Assembly (NCBI RefSeq): GCF_008017545.1
Contig: NZ_VRTZ01000002.1
Span: 558,001 to 622,000 of the forward strand
Length of the DNA: 64,000 nucleotides
DNA from: Homoserinibacter sp. GY 40078
Lineage (GTDB): Bacteria > Actinomycetota > Actinomycetes > Actinomycetales > Microbacteriaceae
Reading direction: 5' to 3'
Made by a program: the position numbers and the translations under genes
Shown: piece by piece, positions 1-8,239 of the stretch
Layout: every line of letters begins with the position of its first letter
Numbering within the stretch: position 1 is the first letter of the stretch
Notes under the pieces: generated by a model
Seen by the model: only the letters and a program-made list of their open reading frames with translations
Databases searched by the model: none
Told to the model about the DNA's origin: nothing

Positions 1-878
1 GGAGTTGCGCCCGCCTGCTCGAGCGCCGCACGCACCGCGCGCGACGCCCCCCAGCCCTCGGGGTCGGGCGCCGTGATGTGGTACGAGTCGCTCGAGACGC
101 CGCCGCCGGCGAGCTCCGCGTAGATGCGTGCTCCACGCGCCTTCGCGTGCTCCTCGGTCTCGAGCACGAGCGAGGCAGCACCCTCGCCCATCACGAACCC
201 GTCGCGAGTGGCGTCGTAAGGTCGCGACGCGGTCTCGGGGGAGTCGTTGCGCTTCGAGAGCGCCTGCATGGCCGCGAAGGAACCGATCGTGATCCCGTGG
301 ATAGCCGACTCCGTGCCTCCCGCGATCACGATGTCGGCGAGGCCCTGCTGCAGGTGGTCGTACGCGTTCGCGATCGCTTCGGTGCTCGACGCGCAGGCCG
401 AGACGTCCGTCCGCGCGAAGGCTCGCGCGTTGAGGTTCATCGAGACCGCGGCGGCGGCCGCGTTCGGCATCAGCATGGGGACCGTCATCGGGAGCACGCG
501 TCGCGGGCCCTTGGCCTTCAGCGTGTCCCAGGCGTCCAGGAGCGTCCACACGCCGCCGATCCCGGTGGAGTAGTCGACGCCGAGGCGCTCCGGCTCGATC
601 TCGGGTGCGCCTGCATCGGCCCACGCCTCTCGGGACGCGATGAGCGCGAACTGGCTCGACGGGTCGAGGCGCTTGATCTCGGTGCGCTCGAGGACCTCCT
701 CGGGGCGCACCTTCGCCTCTGCCGCGAAGGTGACGGGCAGGCCCAGTTCCGCGACCCACTCGTGGGTCAGCGCGCGGGCGCCGGACTCTCCTGCAAGCAG
801 TGCGTTCCAGCTGTCGGAGGCGGTGCCGCCGAGAGGGGAGGACGTGCCGATACCGGTGACGACGATCTTCTTGGTCAT
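1..878 (-). CDS. fabF: 3-oxoacyl-ACP synthase II (FabF), 3' end outside window
   Basis: Condensing enzyme of type II fatty acid elongation (malonyl-ACP + acyl-ACP to 3-oxoacyl-ACP), cytosolic. The ATG at 876-878 opens with MTKKIVVTGIGTSSPLGG, the usual ketosynthase N-terminus. The active-site cysteine is visible at residue 162 in DVSACASSTEA, and a GTESAIHG motif follows. About 292 codons are present; the C-terminal third, with the two catalytic histidines, lies beyond the window start. It is the last visible gene of the minus-strand operon fabD-fabH-acpP-fabF and sits 94 nt downstream of acpP, with a GC-rich stem-loop between them. The family is certain; the FabF rather than FabB label rests on the operon position and sequence resemblance. 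Confidence 0.95.
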   Translation of the reverse strand, partial: MTKKIVVTGIGTSSPLGGTASDSWNALLAGESGARALTHEWVAELGLPVTFAAEAKVRPEEVLERTEIKRLDPSSQFALIASREAWADAGAPEIEPERLGVDYSTGIGGVWTLLDAWDTLKAKGPRRVLPMTVPMLMPNAAAAAVSMNLNARAFARTDVSACASSTEAIANAYDHLQQGLADIVIAGGTESAIHGITIGSFAAMQALSKRNDSPETASRPYDATRDGFVMGEGAASLVLETEEHAKARGARIYAELAGGGVSSDSYHITAPDPEGWGASRAVRAALEQAGAT

Positions 879-937
879 TCGAAGTGCTCCGAGGGGTGGT
901 AGAACGCGCGCCGCGGGGTCTGCGGGCGAAAGGGATC

Positions 938-964
938 GGGCGGGGACGAGGTCAGCCCCCGCCC
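938..964 (-). other. Intercistronic stem-loop between acpP and fabF
   Basis: GGGCGGGG (938-945) pairs perfectly with CCCCGCCC (957-964) across an 11-nt loop, just beyond the acpP stop codon on the minus strand. No T-tract follows. It could act as a partial terminator or processing site that keeps acyl carrier protein transcript above fabF; that role is inferred. Confidence 0.4.
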
Positions 965-972
965 GTCATCGA

Positions 973-1221
973 CTAGCTCTGGGCGTTGACGATGTACGTG
1001 ACGGCGTCGCCGACGGTCTTGAGGTTCTTGACCTCTTCGTCGGGGATCTTCACGTCGAACTTCTCCTCGGCGTTGACCACGATGGTCATCATCGAGATCG
1101 AATCGATGTCGAGGTCGTCGGTGAACGACTTGTCGAGCTCGACGGTGTCCGCCGCGATTCCGGTCTCGTCGTTGATGAGCTCCGCGAGGCCGGCGAGGAC
1201 TTCTTCGGTGGACAGTGCCAT
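973..1221 (-). CDS. acpP: Acyl carrier protein
   Basis: An 82-residue acidic carrier protein that holds growing acyl chains on 4'-phosphopantetheine during fatty acid synthesis. The prosthetic-group serine is Ser41 in the motif DIDSISMM (DSI in place of the commoner DSL). The start is the ATG at 1219-1221, preceded by a good AGGAG; an open frame continues upstream inside fabH but has no homology there. The gene lies between fabH (about 40 nt upstream) and fabF, the standard actinobacterial arrangement. Confidence 0.95.
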   Translation of the reverse strand: MALSTEEVLAGLAELINDETGIAADTVELDKSFTDDLDIDSISMMTIVVNAEEKFDVKIPDEEVKNLKTVGDAVTYIVNAQS

Positions 1222-1261
1222 GTTGATTTCTCCTAGGGGTGTCGAGTGACCGGGGACAAGT

Positions 1262-2260
1262 TTAGGGGAGGCGCACCACTTGGGCCCCGAAGACGAGGCC
1301 CGCGCCGAATCCGATCTGCAGCGCGAGCCCTCCAGAGAGCTCCGGGTGCTCCTCGAGCGCGCGGTGGGTGGCGAGGGGGATCGAGGCGGCCGAGGTGTTG
1401 CCGGTGGTTGCGATGTCACGCGCGATCGCGACCGAATCGGGCAGCGCCAGCTGCTTCGCGAACTCGTCGATGATGCGCATGTTGGCCTGGTGCGGCACGA
1501 AGAGCGCGAGATCCTCGGGCTGAACCCCGGCGACCTCCAGTGCCTGGCGCGCCACCTTGGCCATCTCCCAGACCGCCCAGCGGAAGACGGTCTGGCCCTC
1601 CTGGCGAAGGGTCGGCCAGACCTTCTCGCCGTCGCGGTACTCCACGAGGGTTCCGTTCATGCCCACGGCGTCCGCCTTGGAGCCGTCCGATCCCCAGACG
1701 GGCGCGGCGATGCCGGGCTCATCGGAAGGGCCGATGACGACGGCGCCCGCGCCATCGCCCAGCAGGAACGAGATCGAGCGATCCGTCGGGTCGACGATGT
1801 CGGAGAGCTTCTCGGCGCCGATCACGAGCGCGTTCCGGGCAGCTCCCGCACGGATGAGTGCGTCAGCCTGCGTGACGCCGTAGCTGAAGCCAGCGCATGC
1901 GGCGTTCTCGTCGTAGGCGGCTGCCGGGTTGGCGCCCACCCGATCGGCCACGACCGCGGCCATCGAGGGCGTCTGCTGGACATTGCTGATCGTGGCGATG
2001 ATCACGAGGTCGATCTCGGCAGGATCGATGCCGGAACGCTCGATGGCTTGCTCGGCCGCCGCGGTGGCCAGATCAGTCGCGCTCAGGTCGTGCGAGGCAC
2101 GGGTGCGGGTCACGATCCCCGTGCGCTGGCGGATCCACTCGTCGCTCGAGTCGATCGGGCCGACGAGGTCGTCGTTGGGCACGACGAGGTCTCCGCGTGC
2201 GGCGCCGTAGCTGTAGATCCGGGTGTACCGGGGCCCTTCGGCCTGACGGAGCGTGGTCAC
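1262..2260 (-). CDS. fabH: 3-oxoacyl-ACP synthase III (FabH)
   Basis: Initiates fatty acid synthesis by condensing a short acyl-CoA with malonyl-ACP; in actinobacteria branched acyl-CoA primers are usual. The protein has 332 residues, the family length. The catalytic triad is readable as Cys122 (NAACAGFSYG), His257 (PHQANMRI) and Asn288 (TTGNTSAAS). The GTG start at 2258-2260 overlaps the fabD stop by 4 nt, so translation is probably coupled. Part of fabD-fabH-acpP-fabF. Confidence 0.95.
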   Translation of the reverse strand: MTTLRQAEGPRYTRIYSYGAARGDLVVPNDDLVGPIDSSDEWIRQRTGIVTRTRASHDLSATDLATAAAEQAIERSGIDPAEIDLVIIATISNVQQTPSMAAVVADRVGANPAAAYDENAACAGFSYGVTQADALIRAGAARNALVIGAEKLSDIVDPTDRSISFLLGDGAGAVVIGPSDEPGIAAPVWGSDGSKADAVGMNGTLVEYRDGEKVWPTLRQEGQTVFRWAVWEMAKVARQALEVAGVQPEDLALFVPHQANMRIIDEFAKQLALPDSVAIARDIATTGNTSAASIPLATHRALEEHPELSGGLALQIGFGAGLVFGAQVVRLP

Positions 2261-3186
2261 GCGGCGGACTCCTGATCGATGAGGGCCTGCGCGGCCGAGA
2301 GGTCGTCGGGTGTCTTCACCGCGACGGTGGGGATGCCCTTGAGACCGCGCTTGGCGAGTCCCACGAGTGCGCCGGCGGGAGCGAGCTCCACGAGGCCGGT
2401 GATGCCGGACGCGGCGAAGTTCTCCATTGTCAGGTCCCAGCGGACAGGCGAGGCCACCTGCCCGACGACGAGATCGAGGAACTCGCGGCCGGAGGCCACG
2501 GTGCTGCCGTCGCGGTTCGTCCAGATGCGCAGCCTCGGGTCCGACACGGTCACCTCGGAGGCGGCGGCGCGCAGGGCCTCCACCGCCGACTCCATGAACC
2601 GGGTGTGGAACGCTCCGGCAACCTGCAGCGGGATCACGCGCGCGCCCGCGGGAGGCTCCTCGCGCAGTCGCTCGAGCGCGTCGAGTTCGCCGGCGACCAC
2701 GATCTGGCCGCCGCCGTTGACATTCGCCGCCGCAAGGCCGAGCGCGTTCAGCCGCTCGGTCAGCGCGTCGGCGTCTGCGCCGATCACGGCGCTCATCCCG
2801 GTCGCCACCTGCGCGGCCGCGTCGGCCATGGCGCGCCCCCGGATCGCGACGAGGCGCATCGCGTCGGACTCGTCGATGATCCCGGCACCGGCGGCCGCGG
2901 CGAGCTCTCCGACCGAATGCCCCGCGATCCCGGCGATGCGATCACGGCGTCCGCCGTCGAGCACACCCGCAATCGACAGCAGCGACGCCCCCACGATGAG
3001 CGGCTGGGCAACCGCGGTGTCGCGGATCGTGTCGGCATCCGAGGTCGTGCCGTGCGTCCGCAGATCGACTCCCGCCGCCTCGGCGAGAGCTTCCAGATGA
3101 TCCGAGAACTGCGGCTCGGCGAGCCAGGGCTCGAGGAATCCAGGGGTCTGTGAGCCCTGCCCGGGCGCCACGATCACGACGGTCAC
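2257..3186 (-). CDS. fabD: Malonyl-CoA:ACP transacylase (FabD)
   Basis: Transfers malonyl groups from CoA to acyl carrier protein, supplying the extender for FabH and FabF. The protein has 309 residues. The nucleophile elbow is GHSVGE (His90-Ser91), the catalytic His194 is in GAFHTRFM, and the N-terminal GQGSQ motif is at 9-13. The start is the GTG at 3184-3186. This is the first gene of the fab operon. In most actinobacteria fasR lies directly upstream; here 75 nt of non-coding DNA and then the manA end of a sugar cassette take that place, so any promoter must lie in about 3187-3262 or the operon is read through from the cassette. Confidence 0.95.
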   Translation of the reverse strand: MTVVIVAPGQGSQTPGFLEPWLAEPQFSDHLEALAEAAGVDLRTHGTTSDADTIRDTAVAQPLIVGASLLSIAGVLDGGRRDRIAGIAGHSVGELAAAAGAGIIDESDAMRLVAIRGRAMADAAAQVATGMSAVIGADADALTERLNALGLAAANVNGGGQIVVAGELDALERLREEPPAGARVIPLQVAGAFHTRFMESAVEALRAAASEVTVSDPRLRIWTNRDGSTVASGREFLDLVVGQVASPVRWDLTMENFAASGITGLVELAPAGALVGLAKRGLKGIPTVAVKTPDDLSAAQALIDQESAA

Positions 3187-3262
3187 CTACCCATCCTGCC
3201 AAGCTCGCATGCGTCCGGTCGAATACGAGCCACGGAATACCGGCCGGATCCTTGGGGGATGT

Positions 3263-4249
3263 CTACAGACGGATGCTCGGCGCGGGCGGCCGCGCGACGA
3301 GGAGTTCGCCGTGGCCGTCGACGGCGAGCGGGCCGCCCGCAGCAGGGAGGAGGTGGGTCGCCCCGCGGGGCGTGGGACGGCCTCCGAGCACGACGACGCC
3401 GTCGGTGACCACGATGACGGCGAAGCCCGCGTCGATCAATCCCGGCCCGTCGACCGGAATCCGCTCGAGGCGGAAGTAGCGTTCGGCGTCGGGCGGCAGT
3501 AGCTGGCCCGAGGGTGCGGCAGAGAACACCAGCTCGCGCAGCTCGACGGGAGTGCGTGGCCGGAGATTGACCGCGGCGAGGGCCCGATCGAAGCCGATCC
3601 CCAGATGGCCGCTCGCGGCCCCGTCGATCGCGAAATCGCGCCATTCGAGGAGGATCGACAGGTCTTCGGGTTGTTGGACTTCGACCAGGAACACGCCTTC
3701 ACCGATGGCGTGGAGCTCCCCCGGAGGTACCCACACGACGTCGCCGGGGACGACCACGATGGGATGGAGGAGGGCCAGAAGGGCGTCGGCGTCCTGCCGG
3801 GCTACGAGATCGTCGAGCTCCGACCGGAGGACAGCACGGCGCAGACCGACGTGCACCGTCCCGCCCTCGAGGATGTACCAGGCCTCAGCCTTGCCGTGCT
3901 CGTGCCCGAGCTGCTGCAGGGCGAAGTGATCATCGGGGTGCGCGTGCACCGGCAGGCGTTGCCCCGCGTCGAGCAGCTTGACGAGAAGGCGGATGTCCGA
4001 GCCCCAGCGGAAGGCGTGCTCGACCCCCAACCATTGCGCGGGCGCCTCGCGAACGGCATCCCGGAGGAGCCGCCCGCCCGGCAGGCGGCTGAGCCCCGTC
4101 TGCTGTTCCCCGAAGACGGTCGTGGTCGACGCGACCCAGTCCTCGGGCTCGTAGGGCGCTGCGTCGGCCTCGCCACGGAAGGCCGCGATGCGCGAACCGC
4201 CGCGGTAGAAGCGGTTCGCCGGTCGGTTGGAGACGAGGGGGATGGTCAT
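3263..4249 (-). CDS. manA: Mannose-6-phosphate isomerase, class I
   Basis: A cupin-fold zinc enzyme interconverting mannose 6-phosphate and fructose 6-phosphate. The 328-residue length fits the short (Bacillus-type) class I family. Metal-site motifs are visible: VHAHPDDHFA, KAEAWYIL and PGELHAIG. It is the last gene of the minus-strand sugar operon, 11 nt after the kinase-like gene, and in that setting would feed fructose 6-phosphate to the kinase and aldolase. It is not certain that mannose 6-phosphate is the true substrate; related cupin isomerases act on other hexose phosphates. Confidence 0.85.
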   Translation of the reverse strand: MTIPLVSNRPANRFYRGGSRIAAFRGEADAAPYEPEDWVASTTTVFGEQQTGLSRLPGGRLLRDAVREAPAQWLGVEHAFRWGSDIRLLVKLLDAGQRLPVHAHPDDHFALQQLGHEHGKAEAWYILEGGTVHVGLRRAVLRSELDDLVARQDADALLALLHPIVVVPGDVVWVPPGELHAIGEGVFLVEVQQPEDLSILLEWRDFAIDGAASGHLGIGFDRALAAVNLRPRTPVELRELVFSAAPSGQLLPPDAERYFRLERIPVDGPGLIDAGFAVIVVTDGVVVLGGRPTPRGATHLLPAAGGPLAVDGHGELLVARPPAPSIRL

Positions 4250-4260
4250 CCCGTCGCTCC

Positions 4261-5475
4261 CTATTCTCGCGCCCAGGAGGCGAGGAACCCGCCGACGAAC
4301 GTGTCGCCCAGCCCGATCGTCGTGGGGAAGGGCGCGGCGATCGAGAACGCCGGGACACCGGACGTGTCCGGAAGGGTTGCGAGAACGGTCTCGACCACAT
4401 GTGCTCCCGCTCGATGGTGCGGCAGCGCAGCGGTGGCCGCGAAGTCGGCGGCATCGTGACCGTCACCGCATCGGTAGCGCGTCGCCGCCATCTGGACGGC
4501 GCTCGCCAGCGCTGCCTGATGCCTCCCGGCCTCCGGTCCGTGCCCGATCGCCCAATAGCGCGTGTGCACCACGAGCGTTCGAGCCGGCACCGCCACCGCG
4601 ATCTCCTGGAGGGCGCGGACGACGTCCTCGGGGTCGAGCAGGTCGACGCGGCGCCTCAGGTCCTCCTGCAGCTCGTCCTCGTTCATTCCGTACACATCCG
4701 CACGGGGGAGGAGTGCTTGCCGTACGAGCGAACGGAACTCCGGGACGTAGTAGCCGGCGTCCTCCACGTACACGAGCGCGTCGGATGGCAGGCGTTCCAT
4801 CGCCGAGTGCAGCTCCCGGAGGCGCGTGCGCAGCAACTGCTCATCGCGCATCGTGTTGAAACCCGAGACGAGCAAGATCTCGGCGTTCGCGAGCTCGTCT
4901 CCGAGGTCGGACGCGAGAGCCATCGTCCTGTTGGGCGGGTCGTCCGCGAAGATGAGGCGATTCGCGCCGCCGGAGACGAGAACCGTGTCGCCGACGGTGA
5001 CCCGTGTGCCGGCCGGGTACTGCACGATGAGGTGCGGATGGCGTGAGTCTTCGTGGGCGCTCGAGATCCACCGCATCGAGCGGGGCAGGAGGTCGCGCAC
5101 GGTGTCGTCGATGCTCACGAGATGCTGAACCGACCCGATGCCGAGCGAGTCGAGTGCGATCCCGGCCCGCACTCCCGTGCCGCCGAGGGTGACACGGAGC
5201 GGGAATCGGGCTGCGAACCGCTCGATGAGGTCCGAGTCGCCGACGTGCCGCTCGCCCCCGGCATCCGCCCGCAGGAAGGCCAGGATCACGACGAGCAGCG
5301 ACCGCTCGTCGAGGATCGGCGTCGCGACGTCGAGTTCGTCGGGGGTGATCCCGAACTGCTCGACGAGCGCATCGATCGTGCCCGGCTCCCAGTGGATCTC
5401 GTAGTCCACCGTGCCGCCGAGCCCGAGGACGATGCTTCCGCCCACGACGCCGATCCTCTCCTGCGATCCGATCAA
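4261..5475 (-). CDS. ADP-dependent glucokinase/phosphofructokinase family protein
   Basis: Resembles the ADP-dependent glucokinase/phosphofructokinase family (ribokinase fold, ADP instead of ATP as phosphoryl donor), best known from archaea and animal ADPGK. Supporting landmarks in order: GLGGTVDYEI near the N-terminus, GGTGVRAGIAL, NRLIFADDPPN, LLVSGFNTM, a VYVEDAGYYVPEF strand followed by YGMNEDEL, and the C-terminal anion-hole motif IGLGDTFVGGF with the catalytic aspartate. About 404 residues from the TTG at 5473-5475, which overlaps the aldolase stop. A GTG at 5443-5445 preceded by GGAGAGG is an equally good start and would remove 10 residues. Position between aldolase and manA suggests it phosphorylates a hexose phosphate such as fructose 6-phosphate. 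Substrate and donor are inferred. Confidence 0.75.
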   Translation of the reverse strand: MIGSQERIGVVGGSIVLGLGGTVDYEIHWEPGTIDALVEQFGITPDELDVATPILDERSLLVVILAFLRADAGGERHVGDSDLIERFAARFPLRVTLGGTGVRAGIALDSLGIGSVQHLVSIDDTVRDLLPRSMRWISSAHEDSRHPHLIVQYPAGTRVTVGDTVLVSGGANRLIFADDPPNRTMALASDLGDELANAEILLVSGFNTMRDEQLLRTRLRELHSAMERLPSDALVYVEDAGYYVPEFRSLVRQALLPRADVYGMNEDELQEDLRRRVDLLDPEDVVRALQEIAVAVPARTLVVHTRYWAIGHGPEAGRHQAALASAVQMAATRYRCGDGHDAADFAATAALPHHRAGAHVVETVLATLPDTSGVPAFSIAAPFPTTIGLGDTFVGGFLASWARE

Positions 5476-6335
5476 TACAGAGGTGCCTTGCCGGCCGTCC
5501 CGAACAGCTCGATCTTCTGAGCCGCGACGACCTTCATCGCGGCGAGCGGCTCCGGCTGGATCGCCAGCGGCTCGCGAAGGCGGATGTCGGTGCCGAGCAC
5601 CTCGCGCATCTTGTTGTGGTACGCGACCTTGATGTCGCTCGAGATGTTGATCTTGTTGATGCCGCGCTTCACGGCCTCGGCCAGCTCCGAGTCGGGATTG
5701 GCCGACCCGCCATGCAGGACGAGCGGGATGCCGAGCGCTCCCTTGATCTCGCTCAGCAGCTCGTGCTTGAGCTCGGGGTTCTTGTCGGACGGGTAGAGGC
5801 CGTGCGAGGTGCCGATTGCAACGGCGAGGGAGTCGACCCCCGTCTCCTGCACGAACTGCACGGCGTCGGCCGGATCCGTGTAGATGATCTCGGCGGCCCC
5901 GGACTCCCCGTACGAGTCGTTCGCACCGATCGTGCCGAGCTCACCCTCGACCACGACGCCGACGGCGTGAGCGGCCTCGACGACCTTCCGCGTGAGGGCC
6001 ACGTTCTCGGCGAAGGGCTGCATCGACGCGTCGATCATCACCGAGGTGAACCCTGCCTGGATGGCCTGGATCATCTGCTCGAAGGTGCCGCCGTGGTCCC
6101 AGTGGATCGCGACCGGAACGCTCGAGCGGTGGGCGCGCGCACGCATCGCGGGGATCAGATCCGTCGTGATGTGGCGGACTTCGTCCGGGTGGATCGCGAT
6201 GATCACGGGGGCGTCGAGCTCCTCGCTGATGTCCATGATCCCGGTGAACATCGCCCAGTCGCTGATGTTGAATGCGGGGATCGCGAAGCCGTTCTCGTGA
6301 GCGACGTCGAGGATGGACTTTCCGGTGTAGAGCAC
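5472..6335 (-). CDS. Class II ketose-bisphosphate aldolase
   Basis: Zinc-dependent aldolase of the FbaA/KbaY/GatY family that cleaves a ketose 1,6-bisphosphate to dihydroxyacetone phosphate and an aldehyde. The protein has 287 residues. Readable landmarks are IHWDHGG (catalytic Asp and zinc His), VEGELGTIG (zinc Glu), IGTSHGLY (zinc His), LVLHGGS (zinc His) and KINISSDI (phosphate binding). The GTG start at 6333-6335 has AAGGAGAA seven bases upstream; open frame further upstream is shadow coding inside the permease gene. Downstream the kinase-like gene overlaps its stop codon. In this operon the likely substrate is fructose or tagatose 1,6-bisphosphate; the sequence does not decide which. Confidence 0.85.
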   Translation of the reverse strand: MLYTGKSILDVAHENGFAIPAFNISDWAMFTGIMDISEELDAPVIIAIHPDEVRHITTDLIPAMRARAHRSSVPVAIHWDHGGTFEQMIQAIQAGFTSVMIDASMQPFAENVALTRKVVEAAHAVGVVVEGELGTIGANDSYGESGAAEIIYTDPADAVQFVQETGVDSLAVAIGTSHGLYPSDKNPELKHELLSEIKGALGIPLVLHGGSANPDSELAEAVKRGINKINISSDIKVAYHNKMREVLGTDIRLREPLAIQPEPLAAMKVVAAQKIELFGTAGKAPLY

Positions 6336-6388
6336 GTGATTCTCCTTGTTCGATGTGCGGTTGTCCGGCGGGCGCGGAAGGACGCCCG

Positions 6389-7258
6389 TCAGCTCTTGAC
6401 AGCGCCGGAGGCGAGGCCTCCGATGAAGAAGCGCTGGAAGAAGAGGAAGAGGACCAGGACCGGGATCGAACCGAGGATGCTCATCGCCATCATCTCGTTC
6501 CACTCGTACGAGTGCTGTCCCATGAGGAGTTGGATGCCGATCGGCACCGTCCGCATGTCCGTGGTCTTCGTGAGGGTGAGCGCGAAGAGGTACTCGTTCC
6601 ACGCGATCATGAAGGTGTAGACGCCGACCGACACGATGCCGGGAACCGAGATCGGCACGAGGACGCGCCAGAGCGCGGTCCAGGAGCCGGCGCCGTCGAC
6701 GCGCACCGCCTCGTCGAGCTCGCGAGGCAGGGTGTTGAAGTACCCGGTCATCATGATGATCGCGTAGGGGAGCGTGAACACCATGTAGGTCAAGATCAGC
6801 CCCGGATAGGTGTTGTAGAGCCCCAGGGTGACCATCAGGCCGAAGTACGGGATGAGCAGCGTGATCGGCGGTACCGCCTGCACGCTGACGATGACGACGT
6901 TGAGCGGCCGCTTGAACGGGAACTCGAACCGGCTGAAGGCGTAGGCGGCGAGGATCGCCACCAGCAGCGTCAGGAGCGTCACCGCTCCGGCGACGATGTA
7001 GCTGTTGAGGAAGAAGCGCACCTTCTCCGGATCCGTGAGAATACGCGCGTAGGCGTCGAAGGAGAACGCCTCTGTCACGAGGCGCGGCGGGAACTCGAAG
7101 ATCTGCGTGTTCGGCTTGAACGAGCTCGACAGCATCCACAGCACGGGTGCGAAGGCGAAGGTCGCGCCGGCGACGAGACCCAGGAGCAGGGCGAGGCGCG
7201 CGAGGTTCGTCCGCGTTCCGCGAGAGACGCCTGGACGACGGGAGGTCTGGATGGTCAT
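6389..7258 (-). CDS. ABC sugar transporter permease (MalG/UgpE type)
   Basis: One of two integral membrane subunits of a carbohydrate ABC importer (CUT1 family). 289 residues with about six transmembrane segments, starting with LALLLGLVAGATFAFAPVLW. The cytoplasmic EAA loop that docks the ATPase is readable as DEAVRVDGAGSW. The start is the ATG at 7256-7258, just before the stop of the partner permease (2-nt gap). No ATPase gene is in the cassette, so a shared ATPase of the MsiK type is probably used, as is usual for CUT1 importers in actinobacteria. Confidence 0.92.
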   Translation of the reverse strand: MTIQTSRRPGVSRGTRTNLARLALLLGLVAGATFAFAPVLWMLSSSFKPNTQIFEFPPRLVTEAFSFDAYARILTDPEKVRFFLNSYIVAGAVTLLTLLVAILAAYAFSRFEFPFKRPLNVVIVSVQAVPPITLLIPYFGLMVTLGLYNTYPGLILTYMVFTLPYAIIMMTGYFNTLPRELDEAVRVDGAGSWTALWRVLVPISVPGIVSVGVYTFMIAWNEYLFALTLTKTTDMRTVPIGIQLLMGQHSYEWNEMMAMSILGSIPVLVLFLFFQRFFIGGLASGAVKS

Positions 7259-7260
7259 GG

Positions 7261-8169
7261 TCAGTCCCTCGCTCGCTGATGGCGGACGTAGAGCACCGCG
7301 AGCACCATCGAGAGGAGCAGGATGAGCACGGCGCTGGTCGAGGCGAGCGCGAACTCGTACTTCGCGAACGCCAGCTTGTAGGTGTAGGTGCTGAGCATCT
7401 CGGTGGCCACGATCGGACCGCCGCCCGTGGTCATCCAGATGAGCGCGAACTGCTGCGACGTCCAGATGAAGTCGAGGAGCGCCATCGAGATGATGATCGG
7501 CTTGAGCTGCGGGATGGTGACGTTCCAGAAGCGCTGGATGGGCCCGGCGCCATCGACCTTCGCGGCCTCGTAAAGGTCGGCAGGGATCCCTTGCAGGCCG
7601 GCGAGCAGGCTGATCATGAAGAACGGGTAGCCCGACCAGATGTTGATGAAGGTCACCGACCCGAGGGCGAGACCTGGGTCGGAGAGCCACTCGGTCGTGC
7701 CGTCGCCGAAGCCGAGCGCCCCGAGCAGGTAGTTCACCACCCCGTTGGGCGACAGCAGCATGCGCCACAGAACGGCGACGATCGCCGCGGTGAAGAGCCA
7801 CGGAAGGATGAAGATTCCCCGGAAGGCGGCGAGCACTCGCGGCCCGAGCAGCCGTGAGTTGAGCATCATCGCGAAGGCGAGCCCGATGAGCAGGTGGGCC
7901 GCGACGCTCGCGGTGACGAAGACGAGGGTGTTCGCGATGGCCGTCCCGAAGACCGGATCGGTGATCACCTCGATGTAGTTGTCGAGACCGACGACCTCGG
8001 GATCCTTGTTGAGGATCACGTTGTCGAGGAACGAGTAGCCGATGACCATCGCGATGGGCACGAGCATCAGCACGATCATGAGGGCGGCCGTCGGCGCCAC
8101 GTAGGCGTAGGGCTCGAGCCGCCGTGCCGCTCCGATGCGGCGGGGCGTTCGGGGGAGCGTGGCGCTCAC
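7261..8169 (-). CDS. ABC sugar transporter permease (MalF/UgpA type)
   Basis: Second membrane subunit of the CUT1 carbohydrate importer. 302 residues with six predicted membrane segments; the EAA loop reads YEAAKVDGAGPIQ. The GTG start at 8167-8169 has GGAGGT five bases upstream, a strong ribosome-binding site; the open frame extends upstream without homology. It follows the binding-protein gene after 70 nt that include a strong hairpin, an arrangement that commonly lowers permease expression relative to the binding protein. Confidence 0.92.
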   Translation of the reverse strand: MSATLPRTPRRIGAARRLEPYAYVAPTAALMIVLMLVPIAMVIGYSFLDNVILNKDPEVVGLDNYIEVITDPVFGTAIANTLVFVTASVAAHLLIGLAFAMMLNSRLLGPRVLAAFRGIFILPWLFTAAIVAVLWRMLLSPNGVVNYLLGALGFGDGTTEWLSDPGLALGSVTFINIWSGYPFFMISLLAGLQGIPADLYEAAKVDGAGPIQRFWNVTIPQLKPIIISMALLDFIWTSQQFALIWMTTGGGPIVATEMLSTYTYKLAFAKYEFALASTSAVLILLLSMVLAVLYVRHQRARD

Positions 8170-8196
8170 CGGGTACCTCCGAGTCGATGGGGAATG

Positions 8197-8232
8197 CGGG
8201 GTCGCGCCGCCTGCGGATGCGGCGCGACCCCG
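8197..8232 (-). terminator. GC-rich hairpin after the sugar-binding protein gene
   Basis: Perfect 14-bp inverted repeat (arms 8197-8210 and 8219-8232, 8-nt loop) beginning 7 nt after the binding-protein stop codon on the minus strand. No T-tract follows. Position suggests an attenuator or RNA-stabilising 3' structure giving excess binding protein over permeases. Confidence 0.6.
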
Positions 8233-8239
8233 ACGTGGG

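Noticed and set aside
6336-7139. Apparent N-terminal extension of the aldolase through the upstream permease gene
   Set aside because: The residues before the GTG at 6335 have no homology and lie in another frame of a real permease; a strong ribosome-binding site marks the GTG.
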